Source: Variovorax sp. SG517
GTDB taxonomy: Bacteria; Pseudomonadota; Gammaproteobacteria; Burkholderiales; Burkholderiaceae_C
Direction: 5' to 3'
DNA: 64,000 nucleotides
Assembly (NCBI RefSeq): GCF_013376045.1
Contig: NZ_JABMJG010000004.1
Span: 434,001 to 498,000, forward strand
Positions within the stretch are counted from its first letter, which is position 1. Every line of letters begins with the position of its first letter. The position numbers and the translations under genes are program-made. The notes under the pieces are model-generated. The model was not told the DNA's origin. It worked only from the letters and a program-made list of their open reading frames with translations, and did no database searches. Shown here one piece after another: positions 1-8,600 of this stretch.

Positions 1-1360
1 GCGTGGGCCGCAGCAGCCCGAGCACCGCGGCCGCACCCCAGACGATGAAGAACCAGCGGATCTCCGCGTCGCCGCGCTCGGCAATCCCGACCGGCAGCAG
101 GCGATTGGCCCAGAAGAAGGCGGCCATCGCGACGGGCAGGCCGGCGATGGCGCCGAGGTTCAGTCCGTCGACGAGGCGCAGGCCGAAGCCGATGCGCCCG
201 CCCTGGTTGAGCGTCTTCGCGAACTTCTGGCGCTCCTTCACGGCCCACAGCAGAAGCCCCGTCGCCACCATCAGGCAGCCCGCGATCCCCGAGAGGAAGA
301 ACAGCGCGCGCAGCAGCGGATCGCCGAAGCGCGCGATGTGCAGGCCGTAGAGCACGCCGCGCGTCTCGGCCGCGGGCTTGGGCACGTCGCCGAAGGCGCC
401 GATCAGCGCCCCCGTGGTGCCGTTGAAGAGCATCGACGGCTTGTCGTAGGACAGCTGCGGCCCTTCGGCACGGGTGAGCGAGACGATCGCGTTGGCGTCG
501 TTGGGCTGGTGCACGGTGATGCGGCCCACGGCGGCGCCGTTCCAGTGCGCGGAAGCCTGCGCCATCATCGGCGCGATCGGTGCGAGCGGCGCCTTGTTGC
601 CGGAGGCCTTGACCTGGTCGCGGCCGCCGCCGGGAAAGACCTCGGAGAAGAAGGCCTGCTCGCCGCCGCGATCCTTGTAGGCCACCTGCGGCGCCCAGGG
701 CATGTACATGAACATCAGCGTGACCAGACCCGTGTACGTGATCATCAGGTGGTAGGGCAGCGCGAGCACCGCGGTCACGTTGTGCGCGTCGAGCCAGGAG
801 CGCTGGCCCTTCTTCGGGCGGAAGGTGAAGAAGTCCTTGAAGATGCGCTTGTGCGTGACGATGCCGCTGAAGATCGCCACCAGCATGAACATCGCGCAGA
901 AGCCGACGATCCAGCGCGCCCACAGCGCGGGCATGTAGTGCAGGTCGAAATGCAGGCGATAGAAGAACTCGCCGCCGCGCGTCACGCGGGCAGCGGTGAG
1001 CGCCTCGCCGGTGGCCGGGTCGAGCGAGACACGGTCGAAGCGGCGGCGCGACTTGTCGCCGGGTGCGGCCAGATACAGCACGTCGGTCGACGGCTGGCGT
1101 TCGGCCGGCAGGTTGATAAACCAGCGCGGGCTGCCGGCGCCGTGCTTCTGCAGATAGGCCACCGCGCCCTCGGCCGCCTGGACCTGCGGCACCTGTGCCC
1201 GCGCAGCCGGTGCATGCAGCTCGGGCTTCATCCAGAACGTGATCTCGTCCTTGAAGTACGAAGCCGTCCCGGCCGCGAACACCATGAACAGCACCCAGCC
1301 GACCAGAAGGCCCGACCAGGTGTGAAGCCATGCCATCGACTGGCGGAAGCCTTCCTTCAT
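1..1360 (-). CDS. PepSY-associated TM helix protein (3' end outside window)
   Basis: The reading frame runs off the left edge, so the C-terminus is missing. It starts MKEGFRQSMAWLHTWSGLLV, the usual N-terminus of PepSY-associated TM helix proteins: a first membrane helix, a periplasmic PepSY-like stretch, then further helices near residues 150-175, 200-225 and 330-355. Conserved histidines (HTWSG, HFDLHYMP, PYHLMITYTG) could bind haem or a metal. Members of this family often sit beside TonB-dependent siderophore receptors and are thought to help ferric-siderophore reduction or uptake in the inner membrane. The ATG overlaps the TGA of the upstream DUF3649 gene (ATGA), so the two are probably co-translated under the Fur box at 1735. 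Function is inferred from the family. Confidence 0.85.
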   Translation of the reverse strand, partial: MKEGFRQSMAWLHTWSGLLVGWVLFMVFAAGTASYFKDEITFWMKPELHAPAARAQVPQVQAAEGAVAYLQKHGAGSPRWFINLPAERQPSTDVLYLAAPGDKSRRRFDRVSLDPATGEALTAARVTRGGEFFYRLHFDLHYMPALWARWIVGFCAMFMLVAIFSGIVTHKRIFKDFFTFRPKKGQRSWLDAHNVTAVLALPYHLMITYTGLVTLMFMYMPWAPQVAYKDRGGEQAFFSEVFPGGGRDQVKASGNKAPLAPIAPMMAQASAHWNGAAVGRITVHQPNDANAIVSLTRAEGPQLSYDKPSMLFNGTTGALIGAFGDVPKPAAETRGVLYGLHIARFGDPLLRALFFLSGIAGCLMVATGLLLWAVKERQKFAKTLNQGGRIGFGLRLVDGLNLGAIAGLPVAMAAFFWANRLLPVGIAERGDAEIRWFFIVWGAAAVLGLLRPT

Positions 1361-1665
1361 GCGGCCGCTCCGGTGGTGCGCGTGAGCAGCAGGAGGAGCG
1401 AACCCAGCACCGCCGCGGCCAAGGCAAGGCCGGACCACGCACGCAGTGCCGTGCGCGCGGCGAAAACCCACATCACCCCGAAAGCGAAGACGGCGAAGGA
1501 AGCGAGCAGGCCAGTCATCGTGGCCTCGCTGCGCGCCATGCCGAAGACGGCGGGCAGGCACAGCGCGAGCACGACGGAAGAAAGCGCCGCGACGCCGTAG
1601 CCGCCGGCGATGGCTGCCACGGCTCGCGAAGCCACGCCCAAGCGATGGCGGGCGCCGGCAGTCAC
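1357..1665 (-). CDS. DUF3649 domain-containing small membrane protein
   Basis: This 102-residue protein has three hydrophobic segments (about residues 15-38, 45-68 and 76-96) and matches the DUF3649 type found directly upstream of PepSY-TM genes in iron-acquisition loci. The start used is GTG at 1663-1665, because no ATG lies upstream in this frame. An ATG at about 1702 is in another frame and stops after 14 codons. The stop overlaps the start of the PepSY gene by four bases. Its molecular role is unknown. An inner-membrane accessory in Fur-controlled siderophore use is an inference from context. Confidence 0.75.
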   Translation of the reverse strand: MTAGARHRLGVASRAVAAIAGGYGVAALSSVVLALCLPAVFGMARSEATMTGLLASFAVFAFGVMWVFAARTALRAWSGLALAAAVLGSLLLLLTRTTGAAA

Positions 1666-1734
1666 GACGCGCGCCGGACGGCGTGCGAGGTCGTACGGAA
1701 ATTCATGGAACAGGAGAGGAAAATCTCTGGAAGA

Positions 1735-1749
1735 TGAGAATGATACTCA
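1735..1749 (-). promoter_or_regulatory. Fur box upstream of the DUF3649-PepSY operon
   Basis: The 15-mer TGAGAATGATACTCA is an imperfect dyad that agrees with the 7-1-7 Fur consensus (TGATAATNATTATCA) at 11 of 14 symmetric positions. It lies 70 bases before the DUF3649 start, where a promoter would be expected. Iron-dependent repression by Fur is inferred. Confidence 0.7.
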
Positions 1750-1814
1750 TCTGACGGGATTTCTCCTGCTCATCCTGCCTGCGATCCGGGGCATTCAAGC
1801 CCCGGATTCCTGAA

Positions 1815-3167
1815 TCACTTGGCCTGCAGCAGCGCCCCCGCCTCCAGCAGCACCGGTTCGTTGTCATCCGCCTTGTTCGGCTCGCGGCTGCTCGAGAAGG
1901 GCAGGTTGTTGTCGTTGCCGACCACGATGTGCGTGGCGTCGACCACGTCGACGTTCTCGATGGTGAAGAAGGGGAACTTCAGCACGCCGTCGTTCAGGGG
2001 CTTGCGCGCGAGCTTGTCCGGGTCGGCGATGTTCAGCAGGTCGATGTAGCCGATCTTGCGCACCGGGCCGCCGACGTTCGCGTCGTTCAGCTCGACCTTG
2101 TAGACGCGCTTGAACCTGGCGATGTCGTGGAAGCAGTCGGTGCGCTTCTGGCCTTCGGGGCAGGCCTTGTCGCTGGTGCCTTCGCCGTTGTCGCGCTCGA
2201 TGATCAGGCCCGTGCTGCCGTCGATCATGTTGAAGTCGCCGATGGCGTTGCCATTCGCCTCGAGCACGTACTTCCAGTGGCGGCCAGTCCACTTCTCGGT
2301 GGCGACGTCGAACTCCAGCACGCGCAGCGCTTCCTTGCCTTCGACCTTCTCGTAGTCCTTGGCCTCGGCGTTCCACACCGGACCTTCGAGCAGCGCATAC
2401 AGCTTGCTGCCGTCCTTCGACGAGGCCATGCCCTCGAAGCCCTTGGAGCGCTTGATCTGGAAGTCGACCGCGCCGCCTGGAGCACCGGGCGTGGTCACGG
2501 CCGGATGGTCGGGCGAGCGCACGGCCTTGCCGTCGACCAGCGTGTCGTGCACGGCGAGCACCTTGCCCTTCAGGTCGGCCTTGATGAGGAAGGGGCCGAA
2601 CTCCTCGCCGATCCACAGTGCGCCGCCGGCGAACTGGAAGCTCTCGGGGTCGAAGTCGGAGCCGGTCAGGTAGCGCTGCTTCGTGCCTTCATGGACGATG
2701 CGGAAGGGCACCTTCTTGTCGGGGTCGTGCAGGAAGACGGTTTCGATGCGGTTGAACCTGCCGCTCTTGAAGTCCACCTTGTAGTGGTTCAGGTAGAGCA
2801 TGAAGTCGGGCGAGTTGGCCTTGGCGCCGGCGCCGTTGTCGGTGAGGATCCAGAAGCTGCCGTCGTCCATCTTCTTGATGCCGGAGTGGCCCTGCAGCGG
2901 CTGGCCCTTGAAAGGCAGCGACACGCCGGTGCCACGGCCCCCCGAGAGGCCTTCGACCGAGCCCACTGCATCGACGCGCTTGCCGGTGGTGAACTTGCCG
3001 CTGACCTGTAGGTCGGCAGGCGCATCCTTGGGCGCGGAGACGAAGCTCTGCGCGGGCAGCACGGCATGGCCGGCGAGCGTGGCGGGGAAGGCGGTCTGTG
3101 CCTGGACTGCGCTGCACGCGAGAGCGGCAGCAAGGGCGATGAAAGACAGGGGGGCGAGACGCGTCAT
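1815..3167 (-). CDS. esterase-like activity of phytase family protein, secreted
   Basis: A 450-residue protein with a classic signal peptide (MTRLAPLSFIALAAALACSA, cut after VQA). It matches the phytase-like esterase family (PF13449 type, predicted beta-propeller), seen in phrases such as GHSGIKKMDDGSFWILTDNG, YLTGSDFDPESFQF, GFEGMASS and a C-terminal VVGNDNNLPFS. Family members are periplasmic or secreted and probably hydrolyse phosphoesters or carboxyl esters; the substrate is not known. The open frame extends 22 codons further upstream, but the start at 3167 places the signal peptide at the N-terminus. No strong Shine-Dalgarno is visible. It is separated from pbpC by about 80 bases. Confidence 0.85.
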   Translation of the reverse strand: MTRLAPLSFIALAAALACSAVQAQTAFPATLAGHAVLPAQSFVSAPKDAPADLQVSGKFTTGKRVDAVGSVEGLSGGRGTGVSLPFKGQPLQGHSGIKKMDDGSFWILTDNGAGAKANSPDFMLYLNHYKVDFKSGRFNRIETVFLHDPDKKVPFRIVHEGTKQRYLTGSDFDPESFQFAGGALWIGEEFGPFLIKADLKGKVLAVHDTLVDGKAVRSPDHPAVTTPGAPGGAVDFQIKRSKGFEGMASSKDGSKLYALLEGPVWNAEAKDYEKVEGKEALRVLEFDVATEKWTGRHWKYVLEANGNAIGDFNMIDGSTGLIIERDNGEGTSDKACPEGQKRTDCFHDIARFKRVYKVELNDANVGGPVRKIGYIDLLNIADPDKLARKPLNDGVLKFPFFTIENVDVVDATHIVVGNDNNLPFSSSREPNKADDNEPVLLEAGALLQAK

Positions 3168-3246
3168 GAGAGGGAAAGGTTCCAAGTCGAAAACGCGTGA
3201 CCATGCCGGCAAGGAGTGACGCGGCCATGACATGCCCCGCGCGACT

Positions 3247-5619
3247 TCAGGGCGCGATGTCGACCGTCACCTCGCGCGACTCGGCGCGCCCCTGGTCATC
3301 GACCGCGCGCAGCAGGTAGCGCCGGCCCGAGCTCGCCAGGTCGGGCATCCACGTGATGCCTTCGCCCGGCGCGGCGCGGCCGATGAGCGCGTCGTCCGCG
3401 AACCAGTAGATCGCCTGCGTGCCGGCCGCACCTTCGGCGCGCAGTACCAGGGGCTCGGGCTTCTTCGCGCGCAGGGTATGGCGCACGCCGCGCAGCGGCG
3501 AGGTGATGAGCGGCGCGCTGTCCGACGAGGCGTCGCCTTCGCTGCCCTGCGCCTTCTCGCAACCGTCGGAAGGCGCGCTCGCGCGCGGCAGCCCCGCCTG
3601 GCGGAACAGCCGGCGCATGTCGCTGCCCCATTGCTCCACCACCTGCTGCCGCGCATTGGGCTGCGGGCCGCAGACGACCTTGCCCGTGGTCTCGTCGACC
3701 CACACCGCGCGGTGCAGATTGCTGACCTGGATCGGCGACTTGCCGGCGATGAACCACGTCATGGTGCGCACCGGGCACAGCGCGTCGGGCAGGCCGCCGG
3801 TCGCCGAACAGACTTCGACCTGGCGCAGGTCGGGCGGCCGGCGCGACGCCATCTCGCCCGGGTCCAGCCGCTCGGCGCGCAGTGCGTCGACCATGCGCAG
3901 GAAGAGCGGCGCGGCGGCATCCACGCCCACCAGCGCGGGGTTGCTGCTGCCATCGAAATTGCCGACCCACACCACCAGCACGTGGCGGCCGAACACGCCC
4001 GCGGTCCACGCATCGCGGAAGCCCCAGGAGGTGCCCGTCTTCCATGCGATGGCGGGGCGCGCGGCCAGCGTGGTATCGGGGCGCGGCGTTTGCCGCAGCA
4101 TGTCGAGCGTGACGAACGAAGCCTCTTCGCTCAGCAGGCGCAGCGGCTGCACGGGCTTCTCGCCGGGCGCTGGCTGCGTGTAGCGGATGGGCTGCGAGAC
4201 GCCGCCGTTGGCCAGCGTCGCGTACATGCCGGCCAGCTCCTCGGGCGTGACCTCGCCGCCGCCGAGCACCAGCGCGAGGCCGTAGTGCTGCTCGCTCTGC
4301 AGCTTCTGCACACCCGCAAGGCGCATGAAGTCGTAGAGCCCGGGCTTCGAGAGCTTCGCTGCCACGGCCACCGCGGGCACGTTGCGGCTGCGGATCAGCG
4401 CCTCCTGCGCCGGCAGCGGCCCTGCGAAGCGGTGGTCGAAGTTCTCGGGCGTGTAGGGGCCGAAGGAAGTGGGTGCGTCCTTCAGCATCGTCTTCGGATG
4501 CAACAGGCCCTGGTCGAGCGCCAGCGCGTAGATGAAGGGCTTGAGCGTGGAGCCCGGCGAGCGCTTGGCCAGCACGCCGTTGACCTGGCCCGCGATGGCG
4601 TCGTTGCGGAAGTCGGCCGAGCCGATCATCGCGCGCACCTGCATCGTCGACGCGTCGAGCAGCAGCGCGCTCGCGTTGTTCATGCCCACGTCGGCATGCG
4701 CGCGCAGGTACTGCGCCATGACGCGCTCGAGCGTGGCCTGCATGCGCAGGTCGATGGTGGTGCGCACCTCCTGCACGCCGCGCTCCTGCGCGAGCAGCAT
4801 GTCGGTGGCGTGGGGCGCGAGAAAAGGCAGGCTGCCGCGCGACTGCGCCGACAGCGCGAGTTGCGCGTCGGGCGCATGCTGCTTCGCCGTGGGATCGCGC
4901 TCGGCCCACAGGGCAGAGAGGCGCTCGCGCGCGGCCTGCAGCTCGGCGTTGCGCCCGCGCTCGGCGATGCGCTTGACGGGGTTCTGCGGAATCACCGCGA
5001 GCGTCAGCGCTTCGGGCAGGCTGAGCCTGGCGGCGTCCTTGCGGAAGTAGATGAGGCTCGCGGCCTGCACGCCTTCGATGTTGCCGCCGTAGGGCGCGGT
5101 GTTGAGATACGCCTCCAGGATGTCGTGCTTGCTGAAGCGGGCCTCCAGCCACAGCGCCGCGAAGATCTGCGCGACCTTGCCGGTGGGCGTGCGGCTGTCG
5201 ATGCCGTAGACGCGGCGTGCAAGCTGCATCGTGAGGGTGGAGCCGCCCTGCCTGCGCTCGCCGCTGGCGATGCGCCATGCGCTGCGCACCAGCGCGGCGG
5301 GGTTGATGCCGGGGTGCGCGTAGAAGCGGCGGTCCTCGTACAGCAGCACCGCATCGACCAGCGTGGGCGAGATGCGCTCCAGCGGCACCCAGAGCCGGTA
5401 CTGCTCGTCGGCGGCGAGCGTGAGGCGCAGCAGCTCGCCGCCTTGCGCATAGACCGCGCGCGAGCTGCCGACGGTTTCGCTCAGCGGGGCGTGGGGCCAC
5501 AGGCGCAACAGCGCGAGCAACACGGCGACGACTGCAAAAGCAATGAGCGCCTTCCTCCCTCTCCCTCTGGAAGAGGGTTGGGGTGAGGGCATCGGCGACG
5601 GATCGAGCGCGGTGGTCAT
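3247..5619 (-). CDS. pbpC: penicillin-binding protein 1C
   Basis: A 790-residue class A PBP: a cytoplasmic tail, one membrane helix (about 24-40), a glycosyltransferase domain with EDRRFY (catalytic Glu95) and GGSTLTMQLAR (125-135), a transpeptidase domain with SxxK (Ser357-Lys360), SRN (411-413) and KTG (527-529), and a C-terminal BiPBP_C domain (about 700-790). It would polymerise and cross-link peptidoglycan at the periplasmic face. It sits just downstream of an alpha-2-macroglobulin gene, the usual partner of pbpC. Residues about 6-20 are encoded by a REP-like repeat (see 5557), so the tail looks acquired or the true start lies inside the repeat. The start lacks a good ribosome binding site. 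Confidence 0.95.
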   Translation of the reverse strand: MTTALDPSPMPSPQPSSRGRGRKALIAFAVVAVLLALLRLWPHAPLSETVGSSRAVYAQGGELLRLTLAADEQYRLWVPLERISPTLVDAVLLYEDRRFYAHPGINPAALVRSAWRIASGERRQGGSTLTMQLARRVYGIDSRTPTGKVAQIFAALWLEARFSKHDILEAYLNTAPYGGNIEGVQAASLIYFRKDAARLSLPEALTLAVIPQNPVKRIAERGRNAELQAARERLSALWAERDPTAKQHAPDAQLALSAQSRGSLPFLAPHATDMLLAQERGVQEVRTTIDLRMQATLERVMAQYLRAHADVGMNNASALLLDASTMQVRAMIGSADFRNDAIAGQVNGVLAKRSPGSTLKPFIYALALDQGLLHPKTMLKDAPTSFGPYTPENFDHRFAGPLPAQEALIRSRNVPAVAVAAKLSKPGLYDFMRLAGVQKLQSEQHYGLALVLGGGEVTPEELAGMYATLANGGVSQPIRYTQPAPGEKPVQPLRLLSEEASFVTLDMLRQTPRPDTTLAARPAIAWKTGTSWGFRDAWTAGVFGRHVLVVWVGNFDGSSNPALVGVDAAAPLFLRMVDALRAERLDPGEMASRRPPDLRQVEVCSATGGLPDALCPVRTMTWFIAGKSPIQVSNLHRAVWVDETTGKVVCGPQPNARQQVVEQWGSDMRRLFRQAGLPRASAPSDGCEKAQGSEGDASSDSAPLITSPLRGVRHTLRAKKPEPLVLRAEGAAGTQAIYWFADDALIGRAAPGEGITWMPDLASSGRRYLLRAVDDQGRAESREVTVDIAP
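5557..5589. repeat. REP-like palindromic repeat, copy 1 (inside the pbpC 5' end)
   Basis: The element reads CCCTCTCCCTCTGGAAGAGG followed by a G-rich TTGGGGTGAGGG tail. It forms the CCCTCTcc...gaAGAGGG hairpin typical of small dispersed proteobacterial REP-like elements. It lies within the first 21 codons of pbpC and is inverted relative to the copy at 5633-5668. Confidence 0.7.
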
Positions 5620-5632
5620 GGGAGGCGCTGCA

Positions 5633-5668
5633 CCCTCACCCTAACCCTCTCCCGCTTGCGGGAGAGGG
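5633..5668. repeat. REP-like palindromic repeat, copy 2 (inverted)
   Basis: On the minus strand it begins CCCTCTCCCGCAAGCGGGAG and ends GGGTTAGGGTGAGGG, closely matching copy 1 in the opposite orientation. The CCCTCTCCCGC/GCGGGAGAGGG arms form a strong hairpin in the A2M-pbpC gap. The two copies make a BIME-like doublet with the pbpC start codon in the 43 bases between them. Confidence 0.75.
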
Positions 5669-5691
5669 GACAAGGCAAGAGCGCGCAGTGA

Positions 5692-8600
5692 TCAATTCGC
5701 CACCACCTGGAAGCGCGCACCGGCCGAGCGCGAGAACACGCGCCGGTCGTACATCGCCTCGCCATACGCCGCCGGCACCACGTAGTCGCCCACGTTGGTG
5801 GCGCGGGCCTTGTAGGTCACCTCGAGCAGGTCCTTGCCGACGCCGCCGTAGAACACGACGCGGTCTTCGCGAATGTCGGCGTACTGCACCTTCCACGAGC
5901 CGCCGCCGCCCAGGCGCTTCTTCCAGATCGGCGCGTCGGCATTGGCATCGTCGTCGTCACCCACCGCTTGCAGCACCGGCTCCAGCCCGCCGGGCAGCAC
6001 GTCGACCAGTGCCACGTCGTTGATCTGCGCTCGCTCCAGGCTGCGCACGCGCACCCGCACCGTGACCTCTTCGCCGAGCTTCGCCTTGGTGACGGGGTTG
6101 CCCTTGGCGTCGAGCACCTCGTGGAAGATCTCCATTCCCTTGTTCACTGGCGTGGCGGGCACATTGCGCTCGAAGCCCTGTTCGGCCCAGCTGTAGTACA
6201 GATTGAAGTCGCTGTCGTTCGACAGCCTCAGCTTGGCGGTGCCAGCCGGCACCGCGGCGCGCGTGATCGGGTTCACGGCGCCCAGCGCGAGCGCCGCGGC
6301 CTGGCCCTGCGCGTTGACGGCGCTCGCCGAGAGCTTGCCTTCCACGTTCTGCCCCACGGCCTCGAAGTACGAGTCGACCGCGAGCAGCATCGAGGCCGAC
6401 GACAGGCTGTTGTACCAGCCCTCCCGCACCATCTGGGCCATGCCTTCCCACACCGCGGGCTTCAGCGTCTTCAGGCGCGACGGGAAGTGGCGGCCCACCA
6501 GGTGCAGCGTCATGCTGTCGTGCACCAGCGGGTCGTAGTAGGCGCCCCAGGCGTTGCGGCGCTGCTTCTTCTCGGTGCGCGCGAGCAGGTCGGACCACAC
6601 CGGGTCGAGCAGCTCGTTGGCGACCTGCTCCTGCTTCACGAGCTGGTAGCTCGCGGCAAGGTACACGGCACCCAGGTCGTCGCCCCAGCCCACGCCCTGG
6701 CGCGCCAGCTGGTTGCGGCGGGCTTCGCGCAGGTTGGCGAGCGCCGCCGGCGCGACGATGCCCTGGCGCGTCAGCAGGTAGGCCGCCTGCGTACGCTGGC
6801 GCCAGCCGTCGAGCGTGCTGTCGCCGCTGCCGAGCCAGCCCTGCAGGTAGGTGTCGGCCTTCTGCAGCAGGTCCTGCGGCACGGGCAGCTTGTGGTCCTT
6901 GGCCTCGACCAGCAGCTGCACCGCATAGAGGGTGGCGAAGGGGTCGGTGCCGGCACCGGGCCACAGCGAGAAACCGCCGTCGGCCGTCTGCCGCGCGCGC
7001 AGCTGAACCAGGTAGCGCTCGAAGGTCTTGCGCGCCTCGGGCAGCGGGCCTTGCTCCGCGGTGCGGCCGCGCGACATTTCCTTCACCAGCTCGGGCCGGC
7101 CCGCGAGCAGCACGGCCGGGAAGGTCTGGCTGGTGATCTGCTCGGTGCAGCCGTGCGGGTACGCCTCCAGGTACTGCATGAGGCCGGTCGCGAAGGCCCA
7201 CGGCGCGGCCGACACGGCCACGTCGCTCTGGCGGAAGTTCGGATACAGGTCGGCCTGGCTCGAGATTTCTCCCGCGCGCTGGAAGCTGCCGGCCTGCACC
7301 ATCGTGACGAAGGGCGAGGCCGGGCGCACGCTTACCTCGGTCGACAGGCGCGCGCTGTAGTTCTTGTGCGTCGATGTGAACACCAGCGCGGAAGAACCCA
7401 GCACTGCCTGCTCGCCCGGCTTGGCGCGCACGTTGAACTTGGTGCTGGCTTCGCCGCGCTCGTTGACCTTGAGCGTCTGCGTGGCGTCGCCCACCACTTC
7501 GAGCCCGCCCGATGCGGTGAGCGTGAGCGCGATGGGCGCCTCCTTGCCCGAGCCGACGATGTTGTTGGCCAGCCCAACGCCCACCTCGACGGTGTCGCCG
7601 GGCGCCATCGCCAACGGTGCGTTCGGCAGGATCACCATGTCGCCGCGCACCACGGTGCGGGTGCTCTTGGCGGCAGTGGTCTCGTCGTTCACCGCCACGG
7701 CCATCACGCGCAGGCTGCCGTTGAAGCTCTCGGGCACGGTGTAGCTGAACTCGCGGCTGCCGTTCACGTCGACCAGGCCCGACCAGTAGGTCACCGGCTT
7801 GTCGCGCTTGCGCTTGAACGGGTTCAGGTGCTTGCCGAGTTCGCCTTCGCCATCGCCGCCGGGCGCGGCGCCCTGCATGAGCTTCTTGAACTCCGGCAGG
7901 ATCAGGTCGAGCGTCTGCAGCGTGCCCACTTCGAGCGCGCGCTTCTGGAAGAAGTGCTTCAGCGGGTCGGGCGTCTTGTAGCGCGCCACCTGCAGGATGC
8001 CTTCATCGACCGCGAACACGACGGCGCGCGTGGGCTTGTCGCTCGTGAGCTTCATCTTCACGGTCTGCCCCGGCTTCACCAGCTCGCTGCTGGTGAGCTG
8101 CAGGTTGGCGGTGCGCCTGGTCAGCGCTGTGGCAAAGGGCACCACGCCGTACGACAGCGGACTCATGTAGACCTCGTCGGAGGCCGGGTCGCGCACGAAG
8201 TGCACGTTGATGTAGCCGGTGCCCTCGAAGTCCTTGGGCAGCGTGATCTTCTGCACCGATGCGGTCTTGTCGGCCTTGAACCATGCATGCGCGTACACCT
8301 TGTCGCGCTCGATGGTGATGAGGCCCGCGCCCATATAAGGTGCGCGGATGCTCACCGAGATCTCCTGGCCGGGCTCGTAGTCCTTGCGGTCGAGCGTGAG
8401 CTGCAGCTCGGCGTTGCGGTCCAGCGAGCGCGACACGTTGGCATTGCCGGCCACGCTGTATTCCACGCGATTGAGCTCCAGCCCCTGCGCGTTGCGCACC
8501 ACGTAGGCGAAGTTGCCGGGCGCGGCGGTGTCCAGCGCCACGTTGTTGCCGGCTGCGGCAATGGCGAAGGGCTTCTCGTCCAGCACGATCTCCTTGCGGC

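Noticed and set aside
1689-1704. ATG near 1704 as the DUF3649 start
   Set aside because: It is in another frame and meets TGA after 14 codons.
3232-5586. 784-codon open frame antisense to pbpC
   Set aside because: Antisense shadow; PbpC motifs on the other strand are complete.
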